Positions 17,517 through 26,694 of a DNA stretch of 64,000 bases are shown one piece after another. The DNA is taken from positions 25,818 to 89,817 of the forward strand of contig JBKBHF010000010.1 in assembly GCA_046297695.1 (NCBI GenBank), given 5' to 3'. This DNA is from Permianibacter sp046297695. Lineage in GTDB: Bacteria; Pseudomonadota; Gammaproteobacteria; Enterobacterales; Permianibacteraceae. The stretch's first letter is position 1. Each line of letters starts with the position of its first letter. Below the pieces are notes generated by a model. The model searched no databases. It was not told the DNA's origin and saw nothing but the letters and a program-made list of their open reading frames with translations. The translations under genes and the position numbers were made by a program.

Positions 17517-17805
17517 ACGCCCCAGACGCGCCAGTAACGGTTCGGTTGCTTCGGGTAGTCCGCCCGCTGTTCACGCGCCATTGGCGTCGGGCACGCACTG
17601 ATGCGGCATCCTGCCTTATCAGTGCTGCACCGGCTATCCCTGCCGGCGCACCCGGCCTCTGTCACGTGCCCTGCGGCTGGCGCGATGGGGCCCCATTTTC
17701 TAGCGAGGGATGTTGCTCCGACACTTTCAATGTATGCCGACTGAAGAAAGTGAGCTGAAGACCTCGTGTGGCCGCTGAGAAAGAATTCATTTGGAGCGGA
17801 AGAAT

Positions 17806-18216
17806 TTGGTTAACAGAAAGCTCTTGGGTTGGGTGGAGCATGTGCTTAATGTGGTTGCACTTATCCCATTTCTTATGTTGCTGGCAACGGGCTACCCGTT
17901 TAGCTTCTACTCAGTCTTCATAGCACTGGGTTTCCTGCTACCCGCAGCTATAGGTGTCATCCATACCCAGCGTTTTGTCAGAAATGCGGAAGTTGATTGG
18001 CTGGCATTTGCTTTTAGATGGTTATCCTTGGTGTCGGGCGTAATTTTTTTTGTTTTCATCGCTAGCGTCCGAGTCAACCCGCCAACAACAACCGGTGATC
18101 CATGGCTTTTATTGATGCCGCTATCGGCAATGCGAATTGGCGTTATTTTTGCGCTTTCCGTTGAGGAGATTGAGTCGGGCTGGCGAAAAATCAAGCTTCT
18201 TCTTGGCGAGCAGTGA
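17806..18216 (+). CDS. Small hypothetical membrane protein, AT-richer than its surroundings
   Basis: About 136 residues with four predicted membrane segments (roughly WVEHVLNVVALIPFLMLLA, YSVFIALGFLLPAAIGVI, FRWLSLVSGVIFFVFIA and a weaker LLMPLSAMRIGVIFALSV) and a basic tail. I do not recognise a family. Base composition is visibly lower in GC than flanking genes. A TTG at 17806 is chosen because GGAG lies 9 bases upstream; a TTG at 17791 is the alternative. The gene sits alone between inverted repeats, in a place where rlmD and relA are usually adjacent, so acquisition by transfer is likely. Confidence 0.6.
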   Translation: MVNRKLLGWVEHVLNVVALIPFLMLLATGYPFSFYSVFIALGFLLPAAIGVIHTQRFVRNAEVDWLAFAFRWLSLVSGVIFFVFIASVRVNPPTTTGDPWLLLMPLSAMRIGVIFALSVEEIESGWRKIKLLLGEQ

Positions 18217-18637
18217 GCTTCATGCTGTATAGCTAGCTGGGCCCTGTAAAGTGCTAGGGGATTTTCTTGCTGATTTGCTATCGCATCTGAGTCTGTTCTT
18301 TTATTGTTTTCGGCTGTTTTTTTGTTTTGCCCGCCCGTTCGACGAGCCGAGCAGCGGAATGGAGTCTGGGTTAACAGCCCGTAGCGTAGCGAAGGGGCGA
18401 GGCAGGAAGCCGAAGCCTTTTCAGACTGCACAGGGATGTGCTGTCTGAAAAGCCCGAGACGGAATGAGCAGCGCAGGGAACTGTGCGAAGCACGGCTCGG
18501 AGCCGGGCAATGTTCTTTGCCTACTTTCTTGCGTCAAGAAAGTAGGCCGCCCGCCGGGGCGGGACCCGGCACTATCGAACATCGAATTGTCGGTCGGTTT
18601 TCGTGATCACTCCGAAAGCCGAGCACGGAAACCAAAA
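18217..18637. other. Spacer upstream of relA with hairpin and inverted repeat
   Basis: No gene seen. It contains a strong hairpin at 18417–18452 (CTTTTCAGAC…GTCTGAAAAG with a further CACA/TGTG inner stem) and the right copy of the inverted repeat at 18512–18569. A frame open from 18464 into relA is not coding before 18638: RelA proteins normally start at the conserved VKVRED segment. Confidence 0.65.
18512..18569 (-). repeat. Right copy of the inverted ~60-base repeat flanking the islet
   Basis: It reads GTTCTTTGCCTACTTTCTTG, then CGTCAAGAAAGTAGGC and CGCCCGCCGGGGCGGGACCCGG. Reverse-complemented, it aligns with 17453–17516. The copy ends about 70 bases before the relA start. Confidence 0.7.
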
Positions 18638-20854
18638 ATGGTAAAAGTCCGCGAAGACGTCCCCCTCACCCCCGATGGCGCCATCGATCTCAGCTCATGG
18701 CTGAGCCGCATCGGCGTGCAGCGCGAGCCCGAGCAGATGAAGCAGCTCGAAATCGCGCTCGATCTGATCATCGAACAGCATTGGGACAGCCAGACTGAAC
18801 TCGGTTTTTCCTGTTTCGAGGAAGGGCTGGTCATGGCCGAGATCCTGGCCGGGCTCAGCATGGATACCCAGACGTTGGTGGCGGCGTTGATTTACCCGAG
18901 CCTGCAATCCGGTGATCTGAAACTGGAAACGGTTGAGGAAAAACTCGGCAAAGCGGTCGCCAAGTTGGCGCGTGGCGCGCTGCGGATGGACGCGATCCGC
19001 AGCCTGCAGTCGAGCAAGGCGGGCAACAAGCTGTCGGCGACGCAGGGTGACAACCTACGCAAGATGCTGATTGCGATGGTCGACGACACCCGCATTGTGT
19101 TGTTGAAATTGGCTGAGCGCATTTACTTGCTGCGTGCGGTCAAGGACAAGGACGAAGCAACCCAGCGACTGGTGGCGGAAGAAACCCGTGATGTGTTTGC
19201 GCCACTGGCAAACCGTCTCGGCATCGGCCAGTTGAAATGGGAGTTGGAGGATCTGGCGTTCCGCTACCTGCAGCCGGCGCAGTACAAGGGCATTGCCAGC
19301 CAGTTGCACGAGAAGCGGCTGCAGCGCGAGCAGTACATCAGGAACGTGATCAACGTCATCAAGACCGAGCTCGACAAGAGCGGCATCAATGGCGAGGTCA
19401 GCGGCCGGGTCAAGCACATCTATTCGATCTGGCGCAAGATGGAGCGCAAAGGCGTCGGTTTTGACGAGATCTACGATGTGCGCGCGGTGCGCGTGCTGGT
19501 GCCGGAAATCCGTGATTGCTATGCCACGCTCGGCATCATCCATTCGCTGTGGCAGCACATTCCCAAAGAGTTCGATGATTACATTGCAACGCCGAAAGAA
19601 AACGGCTACCGGTCGCTGCACACGGCGGTGATCGGCCCCGAGGGCAAGGCGCTGGAGGTGCAGATCCGCACCTATGCCATGCATCAGGAATCCGAACTCG
19701 GTGTCGCGGCACACTGGCGTTATAAGGAGGGTACAGCCTCGGCCGATGCCGGTCATGAAGGCAAAATCGCCTGGTTGCGGCAACTGGTCGAGTGGCAGGA
19801 AGAGGTGGCCGATTCCAATGCCCTGCTCGAAGAATTCCGTCACGAGGTGGTTGAAGACCGGGTGTATGTGTTCACGCCCGATGGGTCGATTGTCGATTTG
19901 CCGAGCGGCTCAACGCCGATTGATTTTGCCTATCACGTGCACACCTCGGTCGGACATCGCTGCCGTGGCGCCAAGGTCAATGGCCGCATTGTGCCGCTGA
20001 CCTATCAACTGCAGACCGGCGAACAGGTGCAGATCCTGACCGCGAAAGAAGGCGTGCCGTCGCGTGACTGGCTCAATCCGCATCTGGGTTATGTCAATTC
20101 GCACCGGGCGCGGCTCAAGATCCAGACGTTTTTCCGCCAGCAGAATCGCGAACAGAACATTGCCGAAGGCCGCGAGCTGTTCGACAAGGAAGTGGCGCGC
20201 CATGGCCTCAGCAAAGTCGATCTGCTGCCGCTCGCCGAGCGTTTCAACCTGCATAGCGTCGATGATTTGTACGGCAATATCGGCGCCGGTGAGATCGGAC
20301 TGGTTCAGGCGGTCAACGCACTACTCGCCTTGCACATGCCACAGCCGGAAGCGAGCGCCGAAGTCAAACCGGTGGTACGCGCACCCAGCGATCGCGAGGC
20401 GGCCGGTGCCATCTCGGTGCAGGGCGTCGGCAATTTGATGACCCATTCAGCCGGTTGCTGCCGACCGGTGCCGGGCGATGCCATTCTCGGTTACATCACC
20501 CAGGGCCGTGGCATTGCCATCCACCGCGCCGATTGCGCGCACATGCAGCGGGCTTTGGAAGATCGCCATGAGCGGGTGGTCGACGTGCAATGGCAGAGCG
20601 ATGGTTCGGCGCTCTATCCAGTCGATTTGGCGATCGAAGCCAATGATCGGCAAGGCTTGCTGCGCGATGTCACCTCGCTGGTCGCGAACGAAAAAATCAA
20701 CGTGATTGGCCTCAATACCCAGGTCAACAAGCGCAGCGGCATTACCAGTATCGCCTTGCAGGTGGAGGTGCGCGATGCCGCCAGCCTGGCACGGCTGGTT
20801 TCGCAAATCGCCAAGCTGCCGAGCGTGCTGACCGTGCGCCGGCGCAGCGAGTGA
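18638..20854 (+). CDS. relA: GTP pyrophosphokinase RelA ((p)ppGpp synthetase I)
   Basis: A 738-residue long RSH protein, the usual RelA length. It makes (p)ppGpp on stalled ribosomes. The N-terminal hydrolase region lacks the HD metal motif (the corresponding stretch reads VAALIYPSLQSGD), so it should be synthetase-only. The synthetase domain has YSIWRKMERKG, DEIYDVRAVRVLV and GYRSLHTAVIGPEG. TGS follows at about residue 400 (VYVFTPDGSIVDLPSGSTPIDFAY is the region), then the zinc-finger-like domain with HSAGCCRPVPGD, and a C-terminal ACT domain. The ATG at 18638 fits the family start. mazG follows 58 bases downstream. Confidence 0.95.
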   Translation: MVKVREDVPLTPDGAIDLSSWLSRIGVQREPEQMKQLEIALDLIIEQHWDSQTELGFSCFEEGLVMAEILAGLSMDTQTLVAALIYPSLQSGDLKLETVEEKLGKAVAKLARGALRMDAIRSLQSSKAGNKLSATQGDNLRKMLIAMVDDTRIVLLKLAERIYLLRAVKDKDEATQRLVAEETRDVFAPLANRLGIGQLKWELEDLAFRYLQPAQYKGIASQLHEKRLQREQYIRNVINVIKTELDKSGINGEVSGRVKHIYSIWRKMERKGVGFDEIYDVRAVRVLVPEIRDCYATLGIIHSLWQHIPKEFDDYIATPKENGYRSLHTAVIGPEGKALEVQIRTYAMHQESELGVAAHWRYKEGTASADAGHEGKIAWLRQLVEWQEEVADSNALLEEFRHEVVEDRVYVFTPDGSIVDLPSGSTPIDFAYHVHTSVGHRCRGAKVNGRIVPLTYQLQTGEQVQILTAKEGVPSRDWLNPHLGYVNSHRARLKIQTFFRQQNREQNIAEGRELFDKEVARHGLSKVDLLPLAERFNLHSVDDLYGNIGAGEIGLVQAVNALLALHMPQPEASAEVKPVVRAPSDREAAGAISVQGVGNLMTHSAGCCRPVPGDAILGYITQGRGIAIHRADCAHMQRALEDRHERVVDVQWQSDGSALYPVDLAIEANDRQGLLRDVTSLVANEKINVIGLNTQVNKRSGITSIALQVEVRDAASLARLVSQIAKLPSVLTVRRRSE

Positions 20855-20912
20855 ACAACGCGCCGGCCGCGTGTGGCGGCCGGCAAGGCAGAATGAGGAA
20901 AGGGGGCAGGTG

Positions 20913-21716
20913 GTGAGCAAGACGGCGCAGGCGATGGAGCAATTGCTGCAGCTGATGGCGACCTTGCGCGATCCGGTCAAGGGCTGTCCCTGGGATCGCG
21001 ATCAGACCTTTGCCAGCATCGTGCCGCACACGCTGGAAGAAGCGTACGAAGTGGCCGACGCCATTGCCCGTGAGGATTTTGCCGAACTGAAAAGCGAGCT
21101 CGGCGATCTGTTGTTCCAGGTGGTGTTCTACGCCCGGATGGCGCAGGAGCAGGGGCTGTTTGATTTTGCCGATGTCGCCCAGGCGATGTCGGACAAGCTG
21201 ATCCGCCGGCACCCGCATGTGTTTGGTGAAGGCCAGTATGTTTCGCACGCGGAACTGCACCGGCAGTGGGAGGCGCGCAAGGCCGAGGAGCGGGCGGCCA
21301 AAACCGACCACCCCGAACCGAGCCTGCTCGATGATGTGCCGTTGGCGCTGCCGGCGCTGTCGCGGGCGCAGAAGATCCAGAAACGCGCCGCCAGCGGCGG
21401 GTTTGACTGGCCGGATGCCGAGGCGGTGACCGCCAAGCTGCACGAGGAAATCGACGAGTTGGCCGCGGCCCGCGTGAGCGGCGATGCCGATGCCATCGAA
21501 GACGAGTTCGGCGATCTGTTGTTCACCTGCGTCAATCTTGCCCGCCATCTGCACCTGAACAGTGAGGCGGCCCTGCGCCGGGCGACCGACAAGTTCAGCC
21601 AGCGCTTCCGGCGAGTCGAGAATCTGGCGCGTCAACAAGGCGTGCTGTTGAGTGCACTGGATGACGCAGCGCTGGATGCACTCTGGCAACAGGCCAAACG
21701 CCTGCAGTCCGAGTGA
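20913..21716 (+). CDS. mazG: Nucleoside triphosphate pyrophosphohydrolase MazG
   Basis: A 267-residue MazG, which hydrolyses NTPs to NMP and PPi and can lower (p)ppGpp. Two tandem MazG domains are visible: GCPWDRDQTF, EEAYEVADAI and ELGDLLFQVVFYARM in the first; LHEEIDELAAA and DEFGDLLFTCVNLARH in the second. The metal-binding EExxE/ExxD sets are present in both. The GTG at 20913 with AGGGGG 6 bases upstream is preferred over a GTG at 20871. The relA–mazG–pyrG neighbourhood is classic. Confidence 0.94.
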   Translation: MSKTAQAMEQLLQLMATLRDPVKGCPWDRDQTFASIVPHTLEEAYEVADAIAREDFAELKSELGDLLFQVVFYARMAQEQGLFDFADVAQAMSDKLIRRHPHVFGEGQYVSHAELHRQWEARKAEERAAKTDHPEPSLLDDVPLALPALSRAQKIQKRAASGGFDWPDAEAVTAKLHEEIDELAAARVSGDADAIEDEFGDLLFTCVNLARHLHLNSEAALRRATDKFSQRFRRVENLARQQGVLLSALDDAALDALWQQAKRLQSE

Positions 21717-21799
21717 GGCCGGGGTAAAGCCAAACCGGCCGCTGCCGATATCTCCACTACACTTCATGACGTTGGCGGTGTGGTGCAGGGGATAGCCGG

Positions 21800-23941
21800 A
21801 TGTCGTTCCGCTCGGTAGAGAAGAAGCTGCTGGTGCTCAATGGCACCGGTTTGGTGTTGGCATTGGTGATCATGCTGTTGGCCGGTTTGTACGCGGCGCA
21901 GCGTGGCCAGCAGTTGGTGCAGGAGCAAACCGGGGCGCTCAGTCGGCGCGCGGCCGAAACGGAACTGGCGCTGGCGGCAGCCAATGCCGGTCGCCAGATG
22001 GTCTCCGGCATGGAGAACGCCTATACCTATGTTCGCGCCAGCGCGGTGCTGGCCGCGTCGCTCAGCAATGATGTCCGGCGGAACCTGATAGCGCCGGCGG
22101 CCGGTCGCGAGTATCTGTATCGCGCCAGCGAACAGTTGTTGCGCAATCTGCCGGATGCGCTCGGCGTGTACATCGGTTTTGAAGCCGATGCCTTCGACAG
22201 CCGTGACAGCAGCTACGCCAACCGGTTGGATCTCGGTAGCAATGAACGCGGCCGCATGGCCATTTACTGGGCACATGGCAGTGGCGGTGAAGTGGTCGCC
22301 GAAGCGCTCGCGGAAGATGATATCGGCGACGATGCCATCGGCGACAACGGCGTCGCCAGTAACGCCTGGTACACCTGCCCATTCGCGCAAAAGCGTGGCT
22401 GTTTCATCGAACCCTATATCGACGATGTTGCCGGCGTACCGACCTTGATGAGCACGGCGGTGGTGCCGATTCTGCGCGGTGGCGCCGTCATCGGCGTCGC
22501 GGGCGTTGATTTTCCGCTGGCGACCTTGCGCAGCACTGCTGAGAGTGTCAATCAATCGCTTTATGGCGGCGCTGGCGAAACCCTGCTGATCTCGGCAGCC
22601 GGTGTGGTCGTCGCAGACAGCGCCTCGACCGAACGCATCGGCAAGCGCCTGACCAGTCTGACGGAACCTTGGGCGAACGAGATCCAGCAGCGTCTGGGTC
22701 AGCGCGAAACGGACATCCGGTTCGATGCCGGCGACTCCGTCGAAGTGCTGGTCCCGGTGCCCTTGCTGGATGGCAATAGCCAATGGACGGTGTTGATTCG
22801 GGTGCCGCGTGCGGTGGTGATGGCGGCAGCCGAAACCCTGAACAACGAGCTGGCCTCTGCCAATACCCAGTCCACGCTGTTGCAGCTGCTGATCGCCTTG
22901 GTGGTCGCCGTGGTGGCGCTGGCCTTTGTCGCTATCACCGCGCGTGCACTCGCCAAACCGATCAAGGAGGTGACGGCGACCTTGCAAACGATCGCCAAAG
23001 GCGGCGGCGATTTGACCCAGCGCCTGCCGGTCAGCGGCGAAGACGAGATTGGCCAGCTGGCGGCGGCATTCAATGAATTTCTGAGCCGCTTGCAGCAGAT
23101 GATGCAGGCCGTCGCACAGTGTTCAAGCGAAGTCAGTCAGGCGGCCGGCATCACGGCCAAATTGTCCGATGACACTTCGCGCGAGATCGCGGCGCAACAG
23201 ACCGATATCGACATGGTCGCAACGGCGGTTACCGAAATGGCCAGCGCGATTCAGGAAGTCGCCGGTGGCGCGCACAATGCCGCAACCGCTGCCGACTCTG
23301 CCAGCAGTGAAGCGCGCGGTGGTCAGAGCGAAGTCAACAGTACGATCTCGGCCATTCAGGCGCTGGCCCGCGACGTGCAATCGGCGGCACAGGTGATCAA
23401 GCAGCTGGCCGAAGACAGTGCCCGTATCGGCAATATTCTCGATGTCATTCGCGGCATTGCCGAGCAAACCAACCTGCTGGCTCTCAACGCTGCGATTGAA
23501 GCCGCCCGCGCCGGGGAACAGGGGCGTGGTTTTGCCGTGGTGGCGGATGAGGTGCGTAACCTGGCCCAGCGCACCCACAGTTCAACCCAGGAGATCCAGC
23601 AGATGATCGGCGCCATTCAGGCCAGCACCGAGCGCGCGGTTGCAGCCATGACCACGAGTGGCAGCCGCGCCGAAGACGCTGTTGGCCAGGCCGAGCGGGC
23701 CGGTCAGTCGCTCAATTCGATCACCATGGCCATTACCACCATCAGTGACATGAACACCCAGATTGCCGCGGCAGTCGAGCAGCAAACCCAGGTCACCGAG
23801 GAACTGACCCGCAACATCACCGCGATCCGCGATGTTGCCGAAATGCTCGCCCACGGCGCCCGCGACAACGCCGGCACCGGCAACCAGCTGCAGGAGCTGG
23901 CCGGTCGGTTGCAGCAGCTGGTGGGCCAGTTCCGGCTCTGA
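21800..23941 (+). CDS. Methyl-accepting chemotaxis protein with double-Cache sensor
   Basis: A 713-residue chemoreceptor. TM1 is about residues 11–32. A large periplasmic domain (35–355) has dCache features (VGVDFPLATL-type GVAGVDFPLATLRST near 235, then a membrane-distal repeat). TM2 lies at 360–380 and HAMP at 381–432. The signalling hairpin tip, GIAEQTNLLALNAAIEAARA, begins at residue 552. The ligand is unknown; small polar molecules are usual for this fold. It breaks the common mazG–pyrG adjacency. No other chemotaxis gene is in the window. Confidence 0.92.
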   Translation: MSFRSVEKKLLVLNGTGLVLALVIMLLAGLYAAQRGQQLVQEQTGALSRRAAETELALAAANAGRQMVSGMENAYTYVRASAVLAASLSNDVRRNLIAPAAGREYLYRASEQLLRNLPDALGVYIGFEADAFDSRDSSYANRLDLGSNERGRMAIYWAHGSGGEVVAEALAEDDIGDDAIGDNGVASNAWYTCPFAQKRGCFIEPYIDDVAGVPTLMSTAVVPILRGGAVIGVAGVDFPLATLRSTAESVNQSLYGGAGETLLISAAGVVVADSASTERIGKRLTSLTEPWANEIQQRLGQRETDIRFDAGDSVEVLVPVPLLDGNSQWTVLIRVPRAVVMAAAETLNNELASANTQSTLLQLLIALVVAVVALAFVAITARALAKPIKEVTATLQTIAKGGGDLTQRLPVSGEDEIGQLAAAFNEFLSRLQQMMQAVAQCSSEVSQAAGITAKLSDDTSREIAAQQTDIDMVATAVTEMASAIQEVAGGAHNAATAADSASSEARGGQSEVNSTISAIQALARDVQSAAQVIKQLAEDSARIGNILDVIRGIAEQTNLLALNAAIEAARAGEQGRGFAVVADEVRNLAQRTHSSTQEIQQMIGAIQASTERAVAAMTTSGSRAEDAVGQAERAGQSLNSITMAITTISDMNTQIAAAVEQQTQVTEELTRNITAIRDVAEMLAHGARDNAGTGNQLQELAGRLQQLVGQFRL

Positions 23942-24139
23942 GCCTGGTCACCGGCCGCGCTTCATGCGCTGGGCCGGTGGGCCGGATAGCTGGCAATTCA
24001 AGCAGTTAGCGGACCGGCCGGGTGCTTTTGTTTGCCGCTGCCCGGCCCGGTTTGCTAGAATTTGCCCCCGTCCTGAGCCTGCTCCCGCAGGCTTCCCCTA
24101 TTCTTCCTATTCACATTCGACTGCGAGCGGCCTGCAGCC

Positions 24140-25774
24140 ATGACGCGTTTTATTTTTGTGACGGGCGGCGTCGTGTCGTCCTTGGGTAAAGGTATTGCCT
24201 CCGCGAGCCTTGGCGCCATTCTCGAAGCCCGTGGCCTGAAGGTCACGATGCTGAAACTGGACCCCTACATCAACGTCGATCCGGGCACCATGAGCCCGTT
24301 CCAGCATGGCGAAGTCTATGTGACCGACGACGGTGCCGAGACCGATCTCGACCTTGGCCACTACGAACGCTTCATCCGGACCCGGCTGTCGCGCAAGAAC
24401 AGCTGCACCACCGGCAAGATCTACGCCGAAGTGCTGCGCCGCGAGCGTCGCGGCGACTACCTCGGCGCGACCGTCCAGGTCATCCCGCACATCACTGACG
24501 CCATCAAGCAGCAGATCCTGGCCGCCGGCGAAGGCTACGACGTGCTGATCACCGAGATCGGCGGCACCGTCGGCGACATCGAGTCGCTGCCGTTCCTCGA
24601 GGCGATTCGCCAGCTCGGTTACGAGCTTGGCCGCGAGCGCGCCGCATTCATGCACCTGACGCTGTTGCCGTATATCGCGACCGCCGGTGAGCTGAAAACC
24701 AAGCCGACTCAGCATTCGGTCAAGGAGCTGCGCTCGCTCGGTATCCAGCCGGACATCCTGATCTGCCGGTCCGACCGGACGCTGCCGGCGTCCGAGCGCG
24801 GCAAGATCGCGCTGTTCACCAACGTCGATGAGCGTGCCGTCATTTCGCTGAAAGATGTCGACAGCATTTACCGCATTCCGGCGGTGCTGCATGCGCAAGG
24901 TCTGGATGAGCTGATCGTGCAGCGCTTCAAGCTCGATGCCAAACCGGCCGATCTGGCCGAGTGGGAAAAGGTGCTGTACGCCCAGGCCAATCCGAAAGGC
25001 GAAGTCACCATCGCTTTCGTCGGCAAGTATGTGCACCTGACCGAGGCCTACAAATCGCTGACCGAAGCGCTGAAACACGCCGGTCTGCATGCCCGCACCA
25101 CGGTCAACATCCACTACATCGATTCGGAAGAGATTGATCGCAATGGCACCGACATCCTGAAAGGTGCCGACGCCATTCTGGTGCCGGGCGGTTTCGGCGA
25201 GCGCGGCATCGAAGGCAAGATCAAATCGGCGCAATATGCCCGTGAAAACAAGATCCCCTACCTCGGCATCTGCCTTGGCATGCAGGTCGCCGTGATCGAG
25301 TATGCCCGCCATGTCGCCAACCTGGCCGGCGCGCATTCGACCGAGTTCAACAAGGAATCGCCGTACCCGGTTGTCGCCATGATCACCGAATGGCGCGATG
25401 CTGATGGCACGGTGCAGCAGCGCAGCGAAGGCAGTGATCTCGGCGGCTCGATGCGGCTCGGTGCGCAAAAGTGCTGGCTGGAGCCGGGCACCTTGGCGCG
25501 TGAAGTCTATGGCAGCGATTCGGTCATGGAGCGTCACCGCCACCGCTATGAAGTGAACAACAATTTGTTGCCGAAACTGGAAGCGGCTGGTCTGAAAATC
25601 AGTGGCCGCTCGGAAGACAAGAGTCTGGTCGAGATGATCGAGCTGCCGGATCATCCGTGGTTCCTGGCCTGCCAGGCGCACCCGGAATTCACTTCGACGC
25701 CGCGCGATGGTCATCCGCTGTTCACGGCGTTCGTCAATGCCGCCATGGCCCACCGCGACAGCGGCAAGAAATAA
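24140..25774 (+). CDS. pyrG: CTP synthase
   Basis: A 544-residue CTP synthase, which aminates UTP to CTP using glutamine and ATP. The synthetase domain starts with the P-loop region VVSSLGKGIASASLGAIL, followed by KLDPYINVDPGTMSP. The C-terminal class I glutaminase has the oxyanion loop VPGGFGERG, the nucleophile in YLGICLGMQVA, and the His/Glu pair in CQAHPEFTS. It is followed at 21 bases by kdsA, and the pair is probably an operon. Confidence 0.97.
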   Translation: MTRFIFVTGGVVSSLGKGIASASLGAILEARGLKVTMLKLDPYINVDPGTMSPFQHGEVYVTDDGAETDLDLGHYERFIRTRLSRKNSCTTGKIYAEVLRRERRGDYLGATVQVIPHITDAIKQQILAAGEGYDVLITEIGGTVGDIESLPFLEAIRQLGYELGRERAAFMHLTLLPYIATAGELKTKPTQHSVKELRSLGIQPDILICRSDRTLPASERGKIALFTNVDERAVISLKDVDSIYRIPAVLHAQGLDELIVQRFKLDAKPADLAEWEKVLYAQANPKGEVTIAFVGKYVHLTEAYKSLTEALKHAGLHARTTVNIHYIDSEEIDRNGTDILKGADAILVPGGFGERGIEGKIKSAQYARENKIPYLGICLGMQVAVIEYARHVANLAGAHSTEFNKESPYPVVAMITEWRDADGTVQQRSEGSDLGGSMRLGAQKCWLEPGTLAREVYGSDSVMERHRHRYEVNNNLLPKLEAAGLKISGRSEDKSLVEMIELPDHPWFLACQAHPEFTSTPRDGHPLFTAFVNAAMAHRDSGKK

Positions 25775-25795
25775 CGATCGGGAGCAGACCAGAAG

Positions 25796-26641
25796 ATGAG
25801 CCAGAAAATCGTTCAGGTTGGCAATATCCGTATTGGTAACGAACTGCCGTTCGTGCTGTTCGGTGGTATGAATGTGCTGGAGTCGCGCGATCTGGCGCTG
25901 CAGGTCTGCGAGGCTTACGTAACCGCGACCCGGAAGCTCGGCATCCCGTATGTGTTCAAGGCCAGTTTCGACAAGGCCAACCGGTCGTCGATCAACTCCT
26001 ATCGTGGTCCGGGTCTCGACGAAGGTCTGAAGATTTTCCAGGAAATCAAACAGACCTTCGGCGTACCGGTGATCACCGATGTGCACGAACCCCATCAGGC
26101 AAAACCTGTCTCTGAAGTGGCCGACATCATTCAGTTGCCGGCGTTCCTGTCCCGGCAGACCGATCTGGTCGTCGCGATGGCAAAGACCGGTGCGGTCATC
26201 AATATCAAGAAAGCGCAATTTCTCGCACCGCAGGAAATGCGCCACATCCTGAAAAAGTGCGTCGAAGCCGGCAATGACCAGCTGATCCTGTGCGAACGCG
26301 GCTCATGCTTTGGCTACAACAACCTCGTGGTCGACATGCTCGGCTTCGGCATCATGAAGCAATTCAATTACCCGGTATTTTTCGACGTGACCCACGCGCT
26401 GCAAATGCCGGGGGGCTTGGCCGAAGCCGCTGGCGGTCGTCGCGCACAGGTTTCGGAGCTGGCTCGTGCCGGCATGGCCACCGGCCTGGCTGGCCTCTTC
26501 CTCGAAGCGCATCCGGACCCGGACAAGGCCAAGTGCGACGGTCCGTGCGCGCTGCGCCTGAACAAACTTGAGCAATTCCTGAGCCAGGTGAAAGCGATTG
26601 ATGACTTGGTGAAGTCATTTCCGCCGATCGAGACCGCCTGA
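25796..26641 (+). CDS. kdsA: 3-deoxy-D-manno-octulosonate 8-phosphate synthase
   Basis: A 281-residue KDO-8-phosphate synthase that condenses PEP and arabinose 5-phosphate for the lipopolysaccharide core. Conserved blocks are KASFDKANRSSINSYRGPG, TDVHEP, LPAFLSRQTDLV and ERGSCFGYNNLVVDML. A cysteine is absent from the N-terminal metal position (PFVLFGGMNVLE), consistent with the metal-independent class. The length is standard. It lies between pyrG and eno in the usual order. Confidence 0.96.
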   Translation: MSQKIVQVGNIRIGNELPFVLFGGMNVLESRDLALQVCEAYVTATRKLGIPYVFKASFDKANRSSINSYRGPGLDEGLKIFQEIKQTFGVPVITDVHEPHQAKPVSEVADIIQLPAFLSRQTDLVVAMAKTGAVINIKKAQFLAPQEMRHILKKCVEAGNDQLILCERGSCFGYNNLVVDMLGFGIMKQFNYPVFFDVTHALQMPGGLAEAAGGRRAQVSELARAGMATGLAGLFLEAHPDPDKAKCDGPCALRLNKLEQFLSQVKAIDDLVKSFPPIETA

Positions 26642-26694
26642 TTTTAATTGTACTGACCACTTTTGTTTTGATTGCAATTCCAAAAGGACCCGTC

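Larger units (their letters stand above)
17356..17805. other. Repeat-rich spacer between rlmD and the small membrane protein gene
   Basis: No convincing gene. Immediately after rlmD is a CCCTCCCC hairpin repeat (17366–17400). A 64-base repeat (17453–17516) has an inverted counterpart at 18512–18569. The rest (17517–17790) is low in coding signal, with short stop-rich frames, and resembles decayed repetitive DNA. Confidence 0.65.

Noticed and set aside
17477..17758. Short frames on both strands in the rlmD–relA islet
   Set aside because: They lie in repeat-derived DNA, lack ribosome sites and show no protein-like composition.
18464..18637. Extended N-terminus for RelA
   Set aside because: The extension would be translated from an inverted repeat. 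The remaining 738 residues already give full family length, starting at the conserved N-terminus.
24107..26245. A 712-codon open frame antisense to pyrG and kdsA
   Set aside because: It is the mirror of two highly conserved genes at high GC, where the opposite strand often stays open. Its translation has no domain I recognise and is rich in His, Arg and Gln, as such shadows are.
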